From: Acidobacteriota bacterium
GTDB lineage: Bacteria; Acidobacteriota; Terriglobia; Bryobacterales; Bryobacteraceae
NCBI GenBank assembly: GCA_016213725.1
Contig: JACQZS010000247.1
Span: forward strand, 1 to 32,492
Reading direction: 5' to 3'
Length of the DNA stretch: 32,492 nt
Shown: piece by piece, positions 1 to 8,063 of the stretch
Position numbering within the stretch: position 1 is the first letter of the stretch
Layout of the letters: every line of letters begins with the position of its first letter
Translations under genes and position numbers: made by a program
Notes under the pieces: generated by a model
What the model saw: only the letters and a program-made list of their open reading frames with translations
Database searches by the model: none
Told to the model about the DNA's origin: nothing

Positions 1-1293
1 AAAGACCGGTGGATTTTCTCGATCGACGCGGCAGGCGCGAAAGCGCGTGTCCTCTTTCACCTCCACGACGATGCCTGGGTAGGAGGCCCCGGCGGCTTCA
101 CGCTGGGGTGGATGGAAGGCGACAAGAGCGTTTACTTCCAGGCTGAGCGCGACGGCTGGTCACACCTCTACGCCGTGGACTACGAGGGCGGTGAGCCGCG
201 GGCTTTGACTGCCGGGAAGTGGGAAGTAGAGTCCGCCGTCCTCTCCCGGGACCGCAAGACCTTCCTCCTCACAACCAGCGAGGAGAGCCCCTACGAGCGG
301 CACTTGTCTACCATGTCGGCCGAGGGCGGCGCGCGGAAGAAGATCACTAGCGAAGCGGGCGACTACGAGGGCACTTGGTCTCCGGACGAAAAGTCCATTG
401 CCGTGATCCACGGCTACACCAACCGTCCGCCGGAACTCTATGTGATGGACAACACTGCCGGCGCGAAGATGACGCGGGTGACCACTTCGCCGGCGCCTGA
501 ATTCCTGGCGCGCGCCTGGCTCGACGTGCCAATTGTCAGAATCCCGGCGCGTGATGGAGCCCAGGTCCCCGGCCGGCTGTTCAAGCCTGCGGGCTGGAAG
601 CGCGGCGGCCCGGCCGTGGTGTTTGTCCATGGCGCCGGATACCTGCAAAACGTGCATCGGGGATGGGCCACCTACCCTCGCGAGTATCTGTTCCACCATC
701 TGCTGATGGAGCGCGGCTACCTGGTGCTGGATATCGACTACCGTGGTTCGGCGGGATATGGCCGCGACTGGCGCACGGCCATCTACCGGCACATGGGCGG
801 CAAGGACTTGGATGACCACGTGGATGCTGCGCAGTGGCTGGCGAAGGAGCACGGGGTGGACTCAAAAAGGATCGGCATCTACGGCGGCAGCTATGGGGGC
901 TTCATCACCCTGATGGCGATGTTCACGCAGCCGGGAGTCTTCGCCGCCGGCGCGGCCCTGCGGCCCGTCACCGACTGGGCGCATTATAACCACCCCTACA
1001 CCGGCAGCATCCTCAACCTCCCGCAGAAAGACCAGGAGGCCTACCGCCGGAGCTCGCCTATCTACCATGCCGCCGGCCTGCAAGGCGCGTTACTCATCTG
1101 CCATGGCGTGGTGGATGTCAACGTCCACTTCCAGGACACGGTGCGGCTGGCGCAGAAGTTGATTGAACTGCGCAAGGAGAACTGGGAAGTGGCCATGTAC
1201 CCGGTGGAAGACCACGGCTTCGTACAGCCCACAAGTTGGGCGGACGAGTACAAGCGCATTCTGAAGCTGTTTGAGGCGAATCTGAAAAAGTAG
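1..1293 (+). CDS. S9 family peptidase (DPP IV/prolyl oligopeptidase type), 5' truncated
   Basis: The reading frame is open from base 1 and continues upstream of the window; the first ATG, at 112, is internal. The 430 residues present hold the end of a beta-propeller (residues about 1-170, with repeated blades such as WSHLYAVD and PELYVMD) and a complete alpha/beta-hydrolase domain (about 175-430). The triad is visible: Ser297 in GGSYGG, Asp372 in HGVVDVNV and His405 in EDHGF. Family members cleave dipeptides or oligopeptides after proline or similar residues and are usually periplasmic or secreted; the signal peptide would lie outside the window. It converges on mtgA with only three bases between the stop codons, so neither gene has room for a private terminator. 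The S9 family call is firm; the exact specificity cannot be read. Confidence 0.93.
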   Translation, partial: KDRWIFSIDAAGAKARVLFHLHDDAWVGGPGGFTLGWMEGDKSVYFQAERDGWSHLYAVDYEGGEPRALTAGKWEVESAVLSRDRKTFLLTTSEESPYERHLSTMSAEGGARKKITSEAGDYEGTWSPDEKSIAVIHGYTNRPPELYVMDNTAGAKMTRVTTSPAPEFLARAWLDVPIVRIPARDGAQVPGRLFKPAGWKRGGPAVVFVHGAGYLQNVHRGWATYPREYLFHHLLMERGYLVLDIDYRGSAGYGRDWRTAIYRHMGGKDLDDHVDAAQWLAKEHGVDSKRIGIYGGSYGGFITLMAMFTQPGVFAAGAALRPVTDWAHYNHPYTGSILNLPQKDQEAYRRSSPIYHAAGLQGALLICHGVVDVNVHFQDTVRLAQKLIELRKENWEVAMYPVEDHGFVQPTSWADEYKRILKLFEANLKK

Positions 1294-1296
1294 ACG

Positions 1297-1977
1297 CTAC
1301 CAGCCCAGAATCGCCATCCTCTGCAGGATGATGGCGCTGTAGTTGTTCATGCGCGCTGGCCGGCGTTTGCGCGGATTTGGCAGGATGGCCGCCAGGCGCG
1401 CTCCTGATTCGCGCGAGATGGCCGAGGCGGGCAGACGGTAGTGGAACTGCGCGGCCGCTTCAGCGCCCCACACGCCCGGCCCCCACTCGACGACGTTGAG
1501 ATAGAGTTCCAGGATGCGCTGCTTGCCCAGGATCAACTCGGCCAGAGGCACGGTGGTGAACTCCAGCCCTTTGCGCACAAATGAGCCTTTGGTGGTGTAG
1601 AAGAGATTCTTCACCAGCTGCTGTGACATAGTGGATGCTCCGCGTGTGCGGATGCCTTCGCGGTCCTCTTCAATCGCGATCTCGATCTGTTCCCAATCGA
1701 AACCGTGATGGCGGTAAAAGTTGCCGTCCTCGGCTGCGATCACGGCGTGCTGGAAGGCCAGAGAAATCCTGGCCAGTGGCACGAAATGATAGCGCTTCTC
1801 ATACTTTCCCGGCGTGAACCACGACTCCAGCCGCCGCTGCGCCTGCACGGAAGTCGTGGGAGGGTTCACAAACTTGAGCATCAGCAGCGAGAGGACAATG
1901 AGCGCGTAGAAGCCCGCCACCGCGATGGCGGTGCCCTGGAACAGACGCTTCAGGCGAATCCGGCGCAGCACGGCCAT
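1297..1977 (-). CDS. mtgA: Monofunctional biosynthetic peptidoglycan transglycosylase
   Basis: This 226-residue protein is a GT51 glycosyltransferase that polymerises lipid II into glycan strands at the inner membrane. It has a basic N-terminus, one membrane segment (about residues 15-37), the catalytic motif EDGNFYRHHG at 83-92 with Glu83 as the expected base, and the second family motif GASTMSQQ at 113-120. The length matches MtgA proteins and there is no penicillin-binding transpeptidase domain. The start codon overlaps the stop of the alcohol dehydrogenase gene as TGATG, so the two are probably translationally coupled, although no functional link between them is known to me. Confidence 0.95.
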   Translation of the reverse strand: MAVLRRIRLKRLFQGTAIAVAGFYALIVLSLLMLKFVNPPTTSVQAQRRLESWFTPGKYEKRYHFVPLARISLAFQHAVIAAEDGNFYRHHGFDWEQIEIAIEEDREGIRTRGASTMSQQLVKNLFYTTKGSFVRKGLEFTTVPLAELILGKQRILELYLNVVEWGPGVWGAEAAAQFHYRLPASAISRESGARLAAILPNPRKRRPARMNNYSAIILQRMAILGW

Positions 1978-3008
1978 CAGGGCTCGATGACGATCTTACC
2001 TACGCCGTCGGCGTAGCTTTCCAGCATTTCAAAAGCGCCCTGTACGCGCTCCATCGGCATGCGGTGCGTGATCATGGGCGTGAACGCGGAAGCGCGCTCG
2101 CGCAGCAGCCGGAGCGCAGCGTCGCTCTTGTGGTTGGAACGTCGAATGGGGAAGAACCACTGCTCCTTCCGGCGCAAATGGTGGAAGTCGATGGGCAGCC
2201 GCTTGTCCGCAGGCAGGCCCGTCATCACAATTCGCGCGGCGGAGGCCCCCATGTGGATCGCCTGATTGTGCGAGTCGTCTTTTCCGGCGCAGTCGAAAAC
2301 GACATCTACGCCGCGATGCGCGGTCTCGGCGAGAATTGCGGCGACGGGGTCGATCTGGCCGGGATCGATCGCCGCGTCGGCGCCCAGCGCAAGAGCCATC
2401 TCGCGGCGATGGGCGATGGGCTCCACACAGAAGATGCGCGCAGCTCCGGCGATGCGCAGAGCGGCAATCGTCGTCAAGCCGATGGGCCCGGCGCCTAACA
2501 CGGCGGCGCTCTCGCCCAGCTTCGGGTCTCCGAACCGGAACGAGTGGAGGATGATACCCAGCGGCTCATAGAGGGTCGCCTCAGCCTGGCTGAGGTTGGA
2601 GGGCATCGGCAGCAGGCTCTCCACCGGCAGATTCACATGGTCGCGGAAAAAGCCTGGCTCCCCGGCATTGGACAGGAATCGCACATGATTGCAGAGGTTG
2701 TGCCTCCCCGTCATGCAGAACTCGCAGTGGTAACAGTAGATGGGAGGTTCCAAGGCGGCGCGGTCGTTTGGCGCCCAGCCGGAGACGCCATCGCCAACGG
2801 CTGTCACTGTACCCGCCGGCTCGTGCCCCAGCACCATTGGGTAGATGCAAGGGTTGCCGCCGACCTCTCCCTCCGAGTAGTTGTGCAGGTCACTGCCGCA
2901 GATGCCCACGGCGTCAACCCGAACCTGAATCTGCCCGGGCCCCGGGGGCTCCGGCGCGTAGTCGCGTACCTCGAATACTCTCTGAGAGGTTAGCAGTGCA
3001 ATCGCCAT
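1977..3008 (-). CDS. Zinc-dependent alcohol/polyol dehydrogenase (MDR family, threonine/sorbitol dehydrogenase-like)
   Basis: This 343-residue medium-chain dehydrogenase has both zinc sites. Catalytic zinc ligands are Cys37 and His62-Glu63 in the GHE motif, with Glu148 in YEPLG as a likely further ligand. The structural zinc cysteines are 92, 95, 98 and 106. The Rossmann motif GAGPIG lies at 172-177, and an acidic residue (Glu196) near the end of the second strand suggests NAD rather than NADP. Members oxidise secondary alcohols such as L-threonine, sorbitol or butanediol; the substrate here cannot be assigned. It ends in a TGATG overlap with mtgA. The start is ATG at 3008, with no clear Shine-Dalgarno sequence. 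Confidence 0.9.
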   Translation of the reverse strand: MAIALLTSQRVFEVRDYAPEPPGPGQIQVRVDAVGICGSDLHNYSEGEVGGNPCIYPMVLGHEPAGTVTAVGDGVSGWAPNDRAALEPPIYCYHCEFCMTGRHNLCNHVRFLSNAGEPGFFRDHVNLPVESLLPMPSNLSQAEATLYEPLGIILHSFRFGDPKLGESAAVLGAGPIGLTTIAALRIAGAARIFCVEPIAHRREMALALGADAAIDPGQIDPVAAILAETAHRGVDVVFDCAGKDDSHNQAIHMGASAARIVMTGLPADKRLPIDFHHLRRKEQWFFPIRRSNHKSDAALRLLRERASAFTPMITHRMPMERVQGAFEMLESYADGVGKIVIEP

Positions 3009-3033
3009 AAGAGATGGTACCGGCCCGCCGGGA

Positions 3034-3522
3034 TCACTTCTTGAATAGGTTATCGAAAGCGATGCGGGCGTCGTTGGCGCTCTTCGGGGTGGTGACTTCA
3101 GGCCTGTCGCCCACTCGCGCCACCGAAGCAGGCGGCGCGGAGTCGCGGGCCACGGTCACGCGGGCGCGGAAGAACGTGCACTCATTGGCACGGTCCTTGT
3201 AAGCAATCCGCTCCGGAATCGGTTTCATGCACTGAAAGCGAGTGGAAGGCTCGAAGTATGAGCATTGCTTGCAGCAATGCAGTGCGACATTGCACTTCGG
3301 GCAGTCACCGGAGAAATCCATTCCGGGTGGCAGCGGCGTGGCGCAGTTGTAACAACGGGATGCGGTAACGGTTTCCACCATGCGCGGCAGGCGCGGCCCG
3401 GTGATGTCGATAGGGGGCCTGGGGCCACGGGGACGGTCGTCGCGCTCGCGGGGGCCTGAGCCCTGGCTGGGCTCGCTGGAGTCCATGTAGCCACGCTGTC
3501 TGTATTTGCGGTCGCCTTCCAT
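3034..3522 (-). CDS. Small cysteine-rich zinc ribbon protein of unknown function
   Basis: I do not recognise a named family. The 162-residue protein has a charged, Pro/Arg-rich and probably disordered N-terminus (residues 1-50), then nine cysteines packed into residues 57-115: CYNC (57, 60), CPKC (74, 77), CCKQC (83, 84, 87), Cys98 and Cys115. This pattern suggests two zinc-binding knuckles. The tail (about 120-162) is again low in complexity and ends in a basic DNLFKK segment. There is no signal peptide or membrane segment, so it should be cytoplasmic. An AAGGAG-type ribosome site lies 12 bases before the ATG. It sits 25 bases upstream of the alcohol dehydrogenase gene on the same strand and may share its transcript. 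Confidence 0.75.
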   Translation of the reverse strand: MEGDRKYRQRGYMDSSEPSQGSGPRERDDRPRGPRPPIDITGPRLPRMVETVTASRCYNCATPLPPGMDFSGDCPKCNVALHCCKQCSYFEPSTRFQCMKPIPERIAYKDRANECTFFRARVTVARDSAPPASVARVGDRPEVTTPKSANDARIAFDNLFKK

Positions 3523-3800
3523 AGGGAAGCCAACTCCTTATCTGAGTAATCCTCGAACCAGGATCCGCACCGGACGGCCGTAGCATGGATGACCAGCGGC
3601 GCACCCTGGCGAGTCCACAGCTCCGATCTTGCGGAAAGGGGGGAGGTCGAAAACTCTGTTTGGCCCGTGCCGTTCAAACCGGGAGGCCCGCTTCTAGCGG
3701 TTCGCCGACCGGCCACTCGCCCGGCACAACTAATTCTTAGCACGGATTCGGTTGTGAATCCAGTGGCTTTCGGCGCGTTCTGAACCGCCCGGCAGGAAGA
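3523..3800. other. Intergenic region with no recognisable gene
   Basis: These 278 bases separate the glgP stop from the start of the zinc ribbon gene, both on the reverse strand. Short open frames cross it on both strands, but none has family features or a convincing ribosome site. It must carry the promoter of the zinc ribbon gene and any glgP terminator, but I see no strong hairpin followed by a T run and no clear promoter pair. Confidence 0.5.
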
Positions 3801-6359
3801 CTAAGAGTGCGTCCAAGTCATCGGCGTGTTGCACGGCCGCGTCAGAGGATCCTCACAATGGTTGGAGCTGACGCGCAATGCGTAGCCCAGACGGCCCGTC
3901 TGGTGCGGTACGAATTCCCTTCCGAAGACGAATTGTCCGTTCCGCTCACCCTGCGCGGGCAGCGAGACAATCGTCGTGTCCTGCAGCCCTCCGTCGGGCT
4001 GCACGCGGCCGACCACGGCCTCCACGCGGACATCGCCGGGAGTGAGTCCCGCCAGATCCACCGCGGCGCGCAATTCGATGGGCGTCCCGGTAAGGATGCA
4101 CCGGCCCGGCCCTTCTCCGGCGTCGGAAATCCTGACTTTATGCCACACCTGCTGCACGCGGCTGAGCCAGGCCGCCTTCTCGCGGGCGAGCTGATAGTCC
4201 TGTCCGCTGACACTGAGCGCGGCCACGTGGGCAGGCTCATACATCCTCGTTGCGTAGTCTTCCAGCATCCTTTGGGAATTGAACATCGGACTGAGACTCA
4301 TCAGGGACTGCTTCACGCGGAGCATCCAGGCGTGCGGCACACCCTCTTCCCTGCCCTTGTAGAACATCGGCAGGATCTCGTTTTCCAGCAAAGAGTAGAT
4401 GGAGGAGGCGTGCAGATCATCGAAGTCCGCTGTGTACGGATCCCGGTCGCCGATCGCCCAACCGCCCGAAACCTCGTAGGCTTCATCGAACCAGCCGTCC
4501 AGGATGGACAGGTTGAGAGTGCCGTTGATGGCCGCTTTCATGCCGCTGGTGCCGCAGGCTTCCTCGCCGCGGCGCGGGTTGTTCAGCCAAAGGTCGACAC
4601 CCTGCACCAGCTCGCGGCCGACTTCGATGTCGTAATCCTCGACGAAGACCACGTGGCGCGAGAATTCAGGTTCCCGGCTGAGCTGGATAATCTCGCGGAT
4701 GAACTGCTTGCCCGGATTGTCCTTCGGGTGCGCCTTCCCCGCGATCACCAATTGAACCGGCATCTGCGGATTGGTCAGAATCTTCTTCAGCCGCTCTTTG
4801 TCGCGGAAGATGAGCGTGGCGCGCTTATAGGTGGCGAAGCGGCGCGAGAATCCGATGGTGAAGACCTCGGGGTCGAAGATCTCCGATACGCGCTTGACCT
4901 CCGCAGCCGAGCCGCGGCGCTCCTGCGTGCGGGTCAGCAGCCGCTCCCGGATGAATGTAATGAGCCGGCGCTTGCGGCGGCGGCGGATTTCATGCAGCTC
5001 GCCGTTCGGGATCTCCGCCACCTGGCTCCAGATGGCCGTATCCGGATAACGCTCGCGCCAATCCGGCGCCAGGTACTGGTCGTACAGATAGGCCAGGTCG
5101 GCATTCAGCCAGGTCGGCAGGTGGACCCCGTTCGTGATCGGAACGATGGGCACCTCGTGCTCAGGCAGGTCCGACCAGAGATTGTGGAACATCGATTGGC
5201 TGACTTCCGCATGCAGCTTGCTGACGGCATTGCGGTAGGCGGAAGCCTTCAGCGCCAGCACCGCCATCGAAAATCGGTCGCCTTGCTCCGCGGTGCCCCC
5301 CTGGCCGAGCGCCAGGAACTTCTCGAACGGCACGGAATTGCGTTCGCAATACGCGTGGAAATACTCGTAGACGAGCCCCGGATCGAACATATCGATCCCA
5401 GCAGGCACGGGCGTGTGCGTCGTGAAAACGTTGTTCGCCCGCGCCGCCTCCAGCGCCTCGTCCCAGCTCAGGCCATGTTCCTTCATCAGGAGACGGATAC
5501 GCTCCAGCGCCAGAAATGCCGAGTGGCCTTCGTTCATGTGAAACACGGTGGGCTCGATCCCCATCGCTTTCAAGGCCCGCAGGCCGCCCACACCCAGCAC
5601 GAACTCCTGCTGGATGCGCGTCACCGCATCGCCGCCGTACAGGCCGTCCGTAATGTCACGGTACTCGTGGTTCGTGTTCTCCGCGATGTTGGTGTCCAAC
5701 AGGAAAAGATCCACGCGCCCGATCTTCATGCGCCAGACCTTGACGAAACACGGGCCGGCGGGGAGTTTCAGCTCCAGCACCAGCTCATTGCCGTCTTTGT
5801 CCTGGGCCGGTTGCACCGGCCACGTGTAGAAGTCGTTCAGCGAGTACTTCTCTACCTGCCAGCCGTCCGGATTCAGATATTGCTGGAAGTAACCCTTTTG
5901 ATACAGCAAACCGATGCCGCACAGGTTCAGCGCCGCGTCGCTGGCGCCCTTCATGTGATCGCCGGAGAGAATGCCCAGACCGCCCGAGTATATCGTCAGC
6001 GACTCCAGCAGCCCGTACTCCATCGAAAAATACGCGACCTTCATCTGCCCTCGGCCACCCTGCTGCGGAGCGCCGGCCATGTACTCGTCGTAGATCCGGC
6101 AAGCGTTCTGGTAGAGCGCCAGGTAGCGCGGGTCCGCCGCCGCCTTCTCCAGAGTCTCCTGGGGAATCCGACCCAACATCAGAACGGGGTTGCGGTGACA
6201 CTGCCGGTACAGGGCGTGGTCCAGCCGCCGGAACAGCGGCCGCACGGAGTGAGTCCAACTCCAAAGCAGGTTGTGGGCTAGTTCATCGAGCCGCGATATC
6301 GCCGGCGGCAAAGCTGGGCTAACAAGAAACTCTCTAACGGGTTGGATTTGATACGCCAT
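3801..6359 (-). CDS. glgP: Alpha-1,4-glucan (glycogen/maltodextrin) phosphorylase, GT35
   Basis: This 852-residue enzyme releases glucose-1-phosphate from glycogen or maltodextrins. It is the bacterial TIGR02094-like form: a DUF3417-type N-terminal domain (about residues 10-110, with LLWSWTHSVRPLF), then the phosphorylase core. The pyridoxal phosphate lysine is Lys608 in GTSGMKAAING. Other family landmarks are FHMNEGHSAF, TTHTPVPAG and GFSRRFATYKR. The open frame extends upstream to 6455, but I chose ATG 6359 because homologous N-termini begin near this point (MAYQIQPVREF) and the extra 32 codons look non-coding. It stands alone and diverges from the Rrf2 regulator gene, with 198 bases between them. 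Confidence 0.95.
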   Translation of the reverse strand: MAYQIQPVREFLVSPALPPAISRLDELAHNLLWSWTHSVRPLFRRLDHALYRQCHRNPVLMLGRIPQETLEKAAADPRYLALYQNACRIYDEYMAGAPQQGGRGQMKVAYFSMEYGLLESLTIYSGGLGILSGDHMKGASDAALNLCGIGLLYQKGYFQQYLNPDGWQVEKYSLNDFYTWPVQPAQDKDGNELVLELKLPAGPCFVKVWRMKIGRVDLFLLDTNIAENTNHEYRDITDGLYGGDAVTRIQQEFVLGVGGLRALKAMGIEPTVFHMNEGHSAFLALERIRLLMKEHGLSWDEALEAARANNVFTTHTPVPAGIDMFDPGLVYEYFHAYCERNSVPFEKFLALGQGGTAEQGDRFSMAVLALKASAYRNAVSKLHAEVSQSMFHNLWSDLPEHEVPIVPITNGVHLPTWLNADLAYLYDQYLAPDWRERYPDTAIWSQVAEIPNGELHEIRRRRKRRLITFIRERLLTRTQERRGSAAEVKRVSEIFDPEVFTIGFSRRFATYKRATLIFRDKERLKKILTNPQMPVQLVIAGKAHPKDNPGKQFIREIIQLSREPEFSRHVVFVEDYDIEVGRELVQGVDLWLNNPRRGEEACGTSGMKAAINGTLNLSILDGWFDEAYEVSGGWAIGDRDPYTADFDDLHASSIYSLLENEILPMFYKGREEGVPHAWMLRVKQSLMSLSPMFNSQRMLEDYATRMYEPAHVAALSVSGQDYQLAREKAAWLSRVQQVWHKVRISDAGEGPGRCILTGTPIELRAAVDLAGLTPGDVRVEAVVGRVQPDGGLQDTTIVSLPAQGERNGQFVFGREFVPHQTGRLGYALRVSSNHCEDPLTRPCNTPMTWTHS

Positions 6360-6428
6360 CTGATTCCCTGGGGGGTGAAACTGAATACTACAGGGTACCA
6401 GAGATACTGATCGTCGCGGATTAAGGCA

Positions 6429-6437
6429 ATCATACCA
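6429..6437 (-). promoter_or_regulatory. Candidate extended -10 promoter element for glgP
   Basis: On the reverse strand the motif TGGTATGAT fits an extended -10 (TGnTATAAT with one mismatch), about 70 bases before the glgP ATG. No good -35 hexamer is present at the usual distance, which is acceptable for an extended -10. The call rests on motif match only. Confidence 0.35.
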
Positions 6438-6494
6438 GATCCGGATAGCGCACAACAGGCGAACACCACTAGCGAGTGGGCCTTTGCGTCAAAC

Positions 6495-6523
6495 TTGAAA
6501 ATCATATTTCATAATCTTTTTAT
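6495..6523 (+). promoter_or_regulatory. Candidate sigma-70-type promoter for the Rrf2 gene
   Basis: TTGAAA (6495-6500) and TTTTAT (6518-6523) are separated by 17 bases in the most AT-rich stretch of this part of the window, 35 bases before the ATG at 6558. The TTG of the -35 would otherwise be read as an upstream start of the Rrf2 frame; an overlapping promoter explains it better. Rrf2 proteins often regulate their own promoters, but I see no clear palindromic operator. Confidence 0.4.
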
Positions 6524-6557
6524 CCCATTCTCCTCAGAGTTGCTGTACAATGTCGTC

Positions 6558-7055
6558 ATGAAGCTGAGCGCCCAAGAAGAATACGGGCTGCGGTGTCTGC
6601 TGTACATGGCACGCCACGGTGAAACCAAGAGTCACAGCATCCCGGAGATCAGCCGGGCGGAAGGTCTTTCTGTTCCAAACGTTGCGAAGCTGATGCGGAT
6701 CCTCCGCCTGGGAGGTCTCGTCGCCAGCGTCCGCGGGCAGGCAGGCGGTTACACGCTTTCCAAACCCGCTGACCAGGTCAACGTCTCAGAAGTACTGTCC
6801 CTTCTGGGAGGCAGTTTCTTCAATTCTCATTTTTGCGACCGGCACTCCGGCCTGGAGCGGACGTGTGCGCACTCGACTGACTGCTCTGTACGCCTCCTCT
6901 GGGGCGCCGTGCAGAAGAGTCTGGACGCCATCCTCGCCAGGACGACGCTGAAGGATCTCCTTCGCGATGAGGATGATATGCGCTCGTTCATCAAAGAGAC
7001 CGTGGCGATGGGATCGATGGACAGCGCCCCGGTCTGCCGGGTCAACGGCCACTAA
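6558..7055 (+). CDS. Rrf2 family transcriptional regulator with a three-cysteine motif
   Basis: The 165-residue protein opens with the Rrf2 signature (MKLSAQEEYGLRCLLYMA), followed by a winged helix-turn-helix (about residues 25-68) with the wing sequence VRGQAGGYTLS. Three cysteines, Cys93, Cys103 and Cys109 (C-x9-C-x5-C), lie where IscR and NsrR bind an iron-sulfur cluster, so it probably senses Fe-S status, redox state, nitric oxide or iron. I chose ATG 6558 because it gives the standard Rrf2 N-terminus; the longer frame from TTG 6495 overlaps a likely promoter. It sits 135 bases upstream of the corrinoid operon in the same direction. Control of that operon is possible but is only an inference from position. 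Confidence 0.92.
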   Translation: MKLSAQEEYGLRCLLYMARHGETKSHSIPEISRAEGLSVPNVAKLMRILRLGGLVASVRGQAGGYTLSKPADQVNVSEVLSLLGGSFFNSHFCDRHSGLERTCAHSTDCSVRLLWGAVQKSLDAILARTTLKDLLRDEDDMRSFIKETVAMGSMDSAPVCRVNGH

Positions 7056-7098
7056 GGCGTTGCCTGCCGGCCGCCCCGTCCTTCGTGCTGATGCCCGG

Positions 7099-7135
7099 AT
7101 GCTCTGAATCGCGTAAGCTGGTAAGAGCATGATTC
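7099..7135. repeat. Two interlocked inverted repeats upstream of the CobQ-like gene
   Basis: ATGCTCT (7099-7105) is the exact reverse complement of AGAGCAT (7124-7130). Directly adjacent, GAATC (7106-7110) is the reverse complement of GATTC (7131-7135). The two pairings interlock, so they could form alternative hairpins or a two-site protein-binding element. It lies 56 bases before the ATG of the CobQ-like gene. No T run follows, so it is not a classical terminator of the Rrf2 gene. Confidence 0.4.
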
Positions 7136-7190
7136 TTCGCGTCAGCTCTCCTGGCGGTACCCACAATTACAAGAAAAACAAAGGCTTAAC

Positions 7191-8063
7191 ATGGCCTCGA
7201 GGTTGATTTGCGTCACCGGCAGGGATGCCGGCTGCGGTAAAACCCACTTCGCAGCCGCCCTGGGGCGCTTCCTCGTATCGGCCGGCCACGACACGGCGCC
7301 GCTGCACCTCTCAGCCCCCGGTTCTGAGCGCGTATCCTGCCCCGGAGGCGGGTCTATCTCTTGGCCTGCCGCCCTCTTGGCTGAAGGGTGCCGTCTGGCT
7401 CCGGCGCCCGAATTCGAATCGGGCTGGGCTGCGCTGCCTGGTTTGCTGGAACGTCACGAGGTTGTTCTGGTGGAGAGCCCTTCCGATCCGCCCGAAGAGT
7501 TCACCGCCGAGACCATCCGTCTTCAGCGCAATGAGTGGCAAATCACGATCAACCGTACCAGCCACCTGCCGCTTTTCCAGCCAGGCCTGGTTCCGATGAC
7601 GGACCCCGAACTGGAAGCGCTGCCGCCATGGAGCATCAATTCCGGTCCGCGGGCTGGGATCCTCTCGCTGCCCCACCTCGCCAACTTCGGCGACTATTCG
7701 CTGATTCGCGGCGCCGAGTGGATGGCCAGTCCGCCACCGGGCAACTTTGGAGTGATCTTCGTCCCGAGCTCCACCAACGAGCCGTCGGACCGGGAGTGGC
7801 TGGAGGAAAACGGCCTATGGCCGTGGCTGTCGGCGCAGGCGGCTAAGGGCGCGGTCATCGTGACCTGCGGCTGGAGCCAGCTCTCGGCCGCCACGGCTGC
7901 GGTCGCCGTGAATCCTGGCGCCCTGACGGATTACAGGCTGGTTTCGAAAGTTCTGAAACGGAAACTGGCGGCCCCGCTGCCCCCCGAATACGTCCTGGAT
8001 GAGCTGGCTGCGTGGGCCTCCGGCTGGGATGGCCTAGCCCTACTCGACACCCACTTGCGCTAG
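7191..8063 (+). CDS. Compact CobQ/CbiP-like protein (cobyric acid synthase homologue), shortened
   Basis: I read this as a CobQ relative of only 290 residues; typical CobQ has about 480-500. Residues 10-18 are a P-loop (GRDAGCGKT), followed by CobQ-like order: TAP near 35, then VVLVESPSDP (91-100) where CobQ has LEGAGSPAEIN. The diagnostic linker LPHLANFGDYSLI is at 160-172. The glutaminase half starts normally: VPSSTNEPSDREWL (191-204) matches the PGSKNT...WL region of CobQ, and Cys226 in VTCGWSQL matches the GICGGYQML nucleophile elbow. The protein ends 64 residues later without the catalytic histidine segment. Much of the middle of the ATPase domain is also missing. A good ribosome site (AAGG, six-base gap to the ATG) argues that it is expressed. 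CobQ normally amidates cobyrinate diamide with glutamine and ATP; this form probably cannot do that in the usual way. Alternative: a BioD-like P-loop protein. Confidence 0.65.
   Translation: MASRLICVTGRDAGCGKTHFAAALGRFLVSAGHDTAPLHLSAPGSERVSCPGGGSISWPAALLAEGCRLAPAPEFESGWAALPGLLERHEVVLVESPSDPPEEFTAETIRLQRNEWQITINRTSHLPLFQPGLVPMTDPELEALPPWSINSGPRAGILSLPHLANFGDYSLIRGAEWMASPPPGNFGVIFVPSSTNEPSDREWLEENGLWPWLSAQAAKGAVIVTCGWSQLSAATAAVAVNPGALTDYRLVSKVLKRKLAAPLPPEYVLDELAAWASGWDGLALLDTHLR

Noticed and set aside
3807..6281. An 824-residue open frame on the plus strand opposite glgP
   Set aside because: It is the antisense image of a GC-rich, strongly biased gene. It shows no family motif, and glgP matches its family over its whole length.
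6495..6557. TTG 6495 as the start of the Rrf2 gene
   Set aside because: It would add 21 residues before the standard Rrf2 N-terminus and lies on a likely promoter -35 element.
7129..7206. A 25-codon leader peptide frame overlapping the CobQ-like start
   Set aside because: The ATG has only a weak ribosome site, the peptide has no notable residue run, and it runs past the better supported start at 7191.
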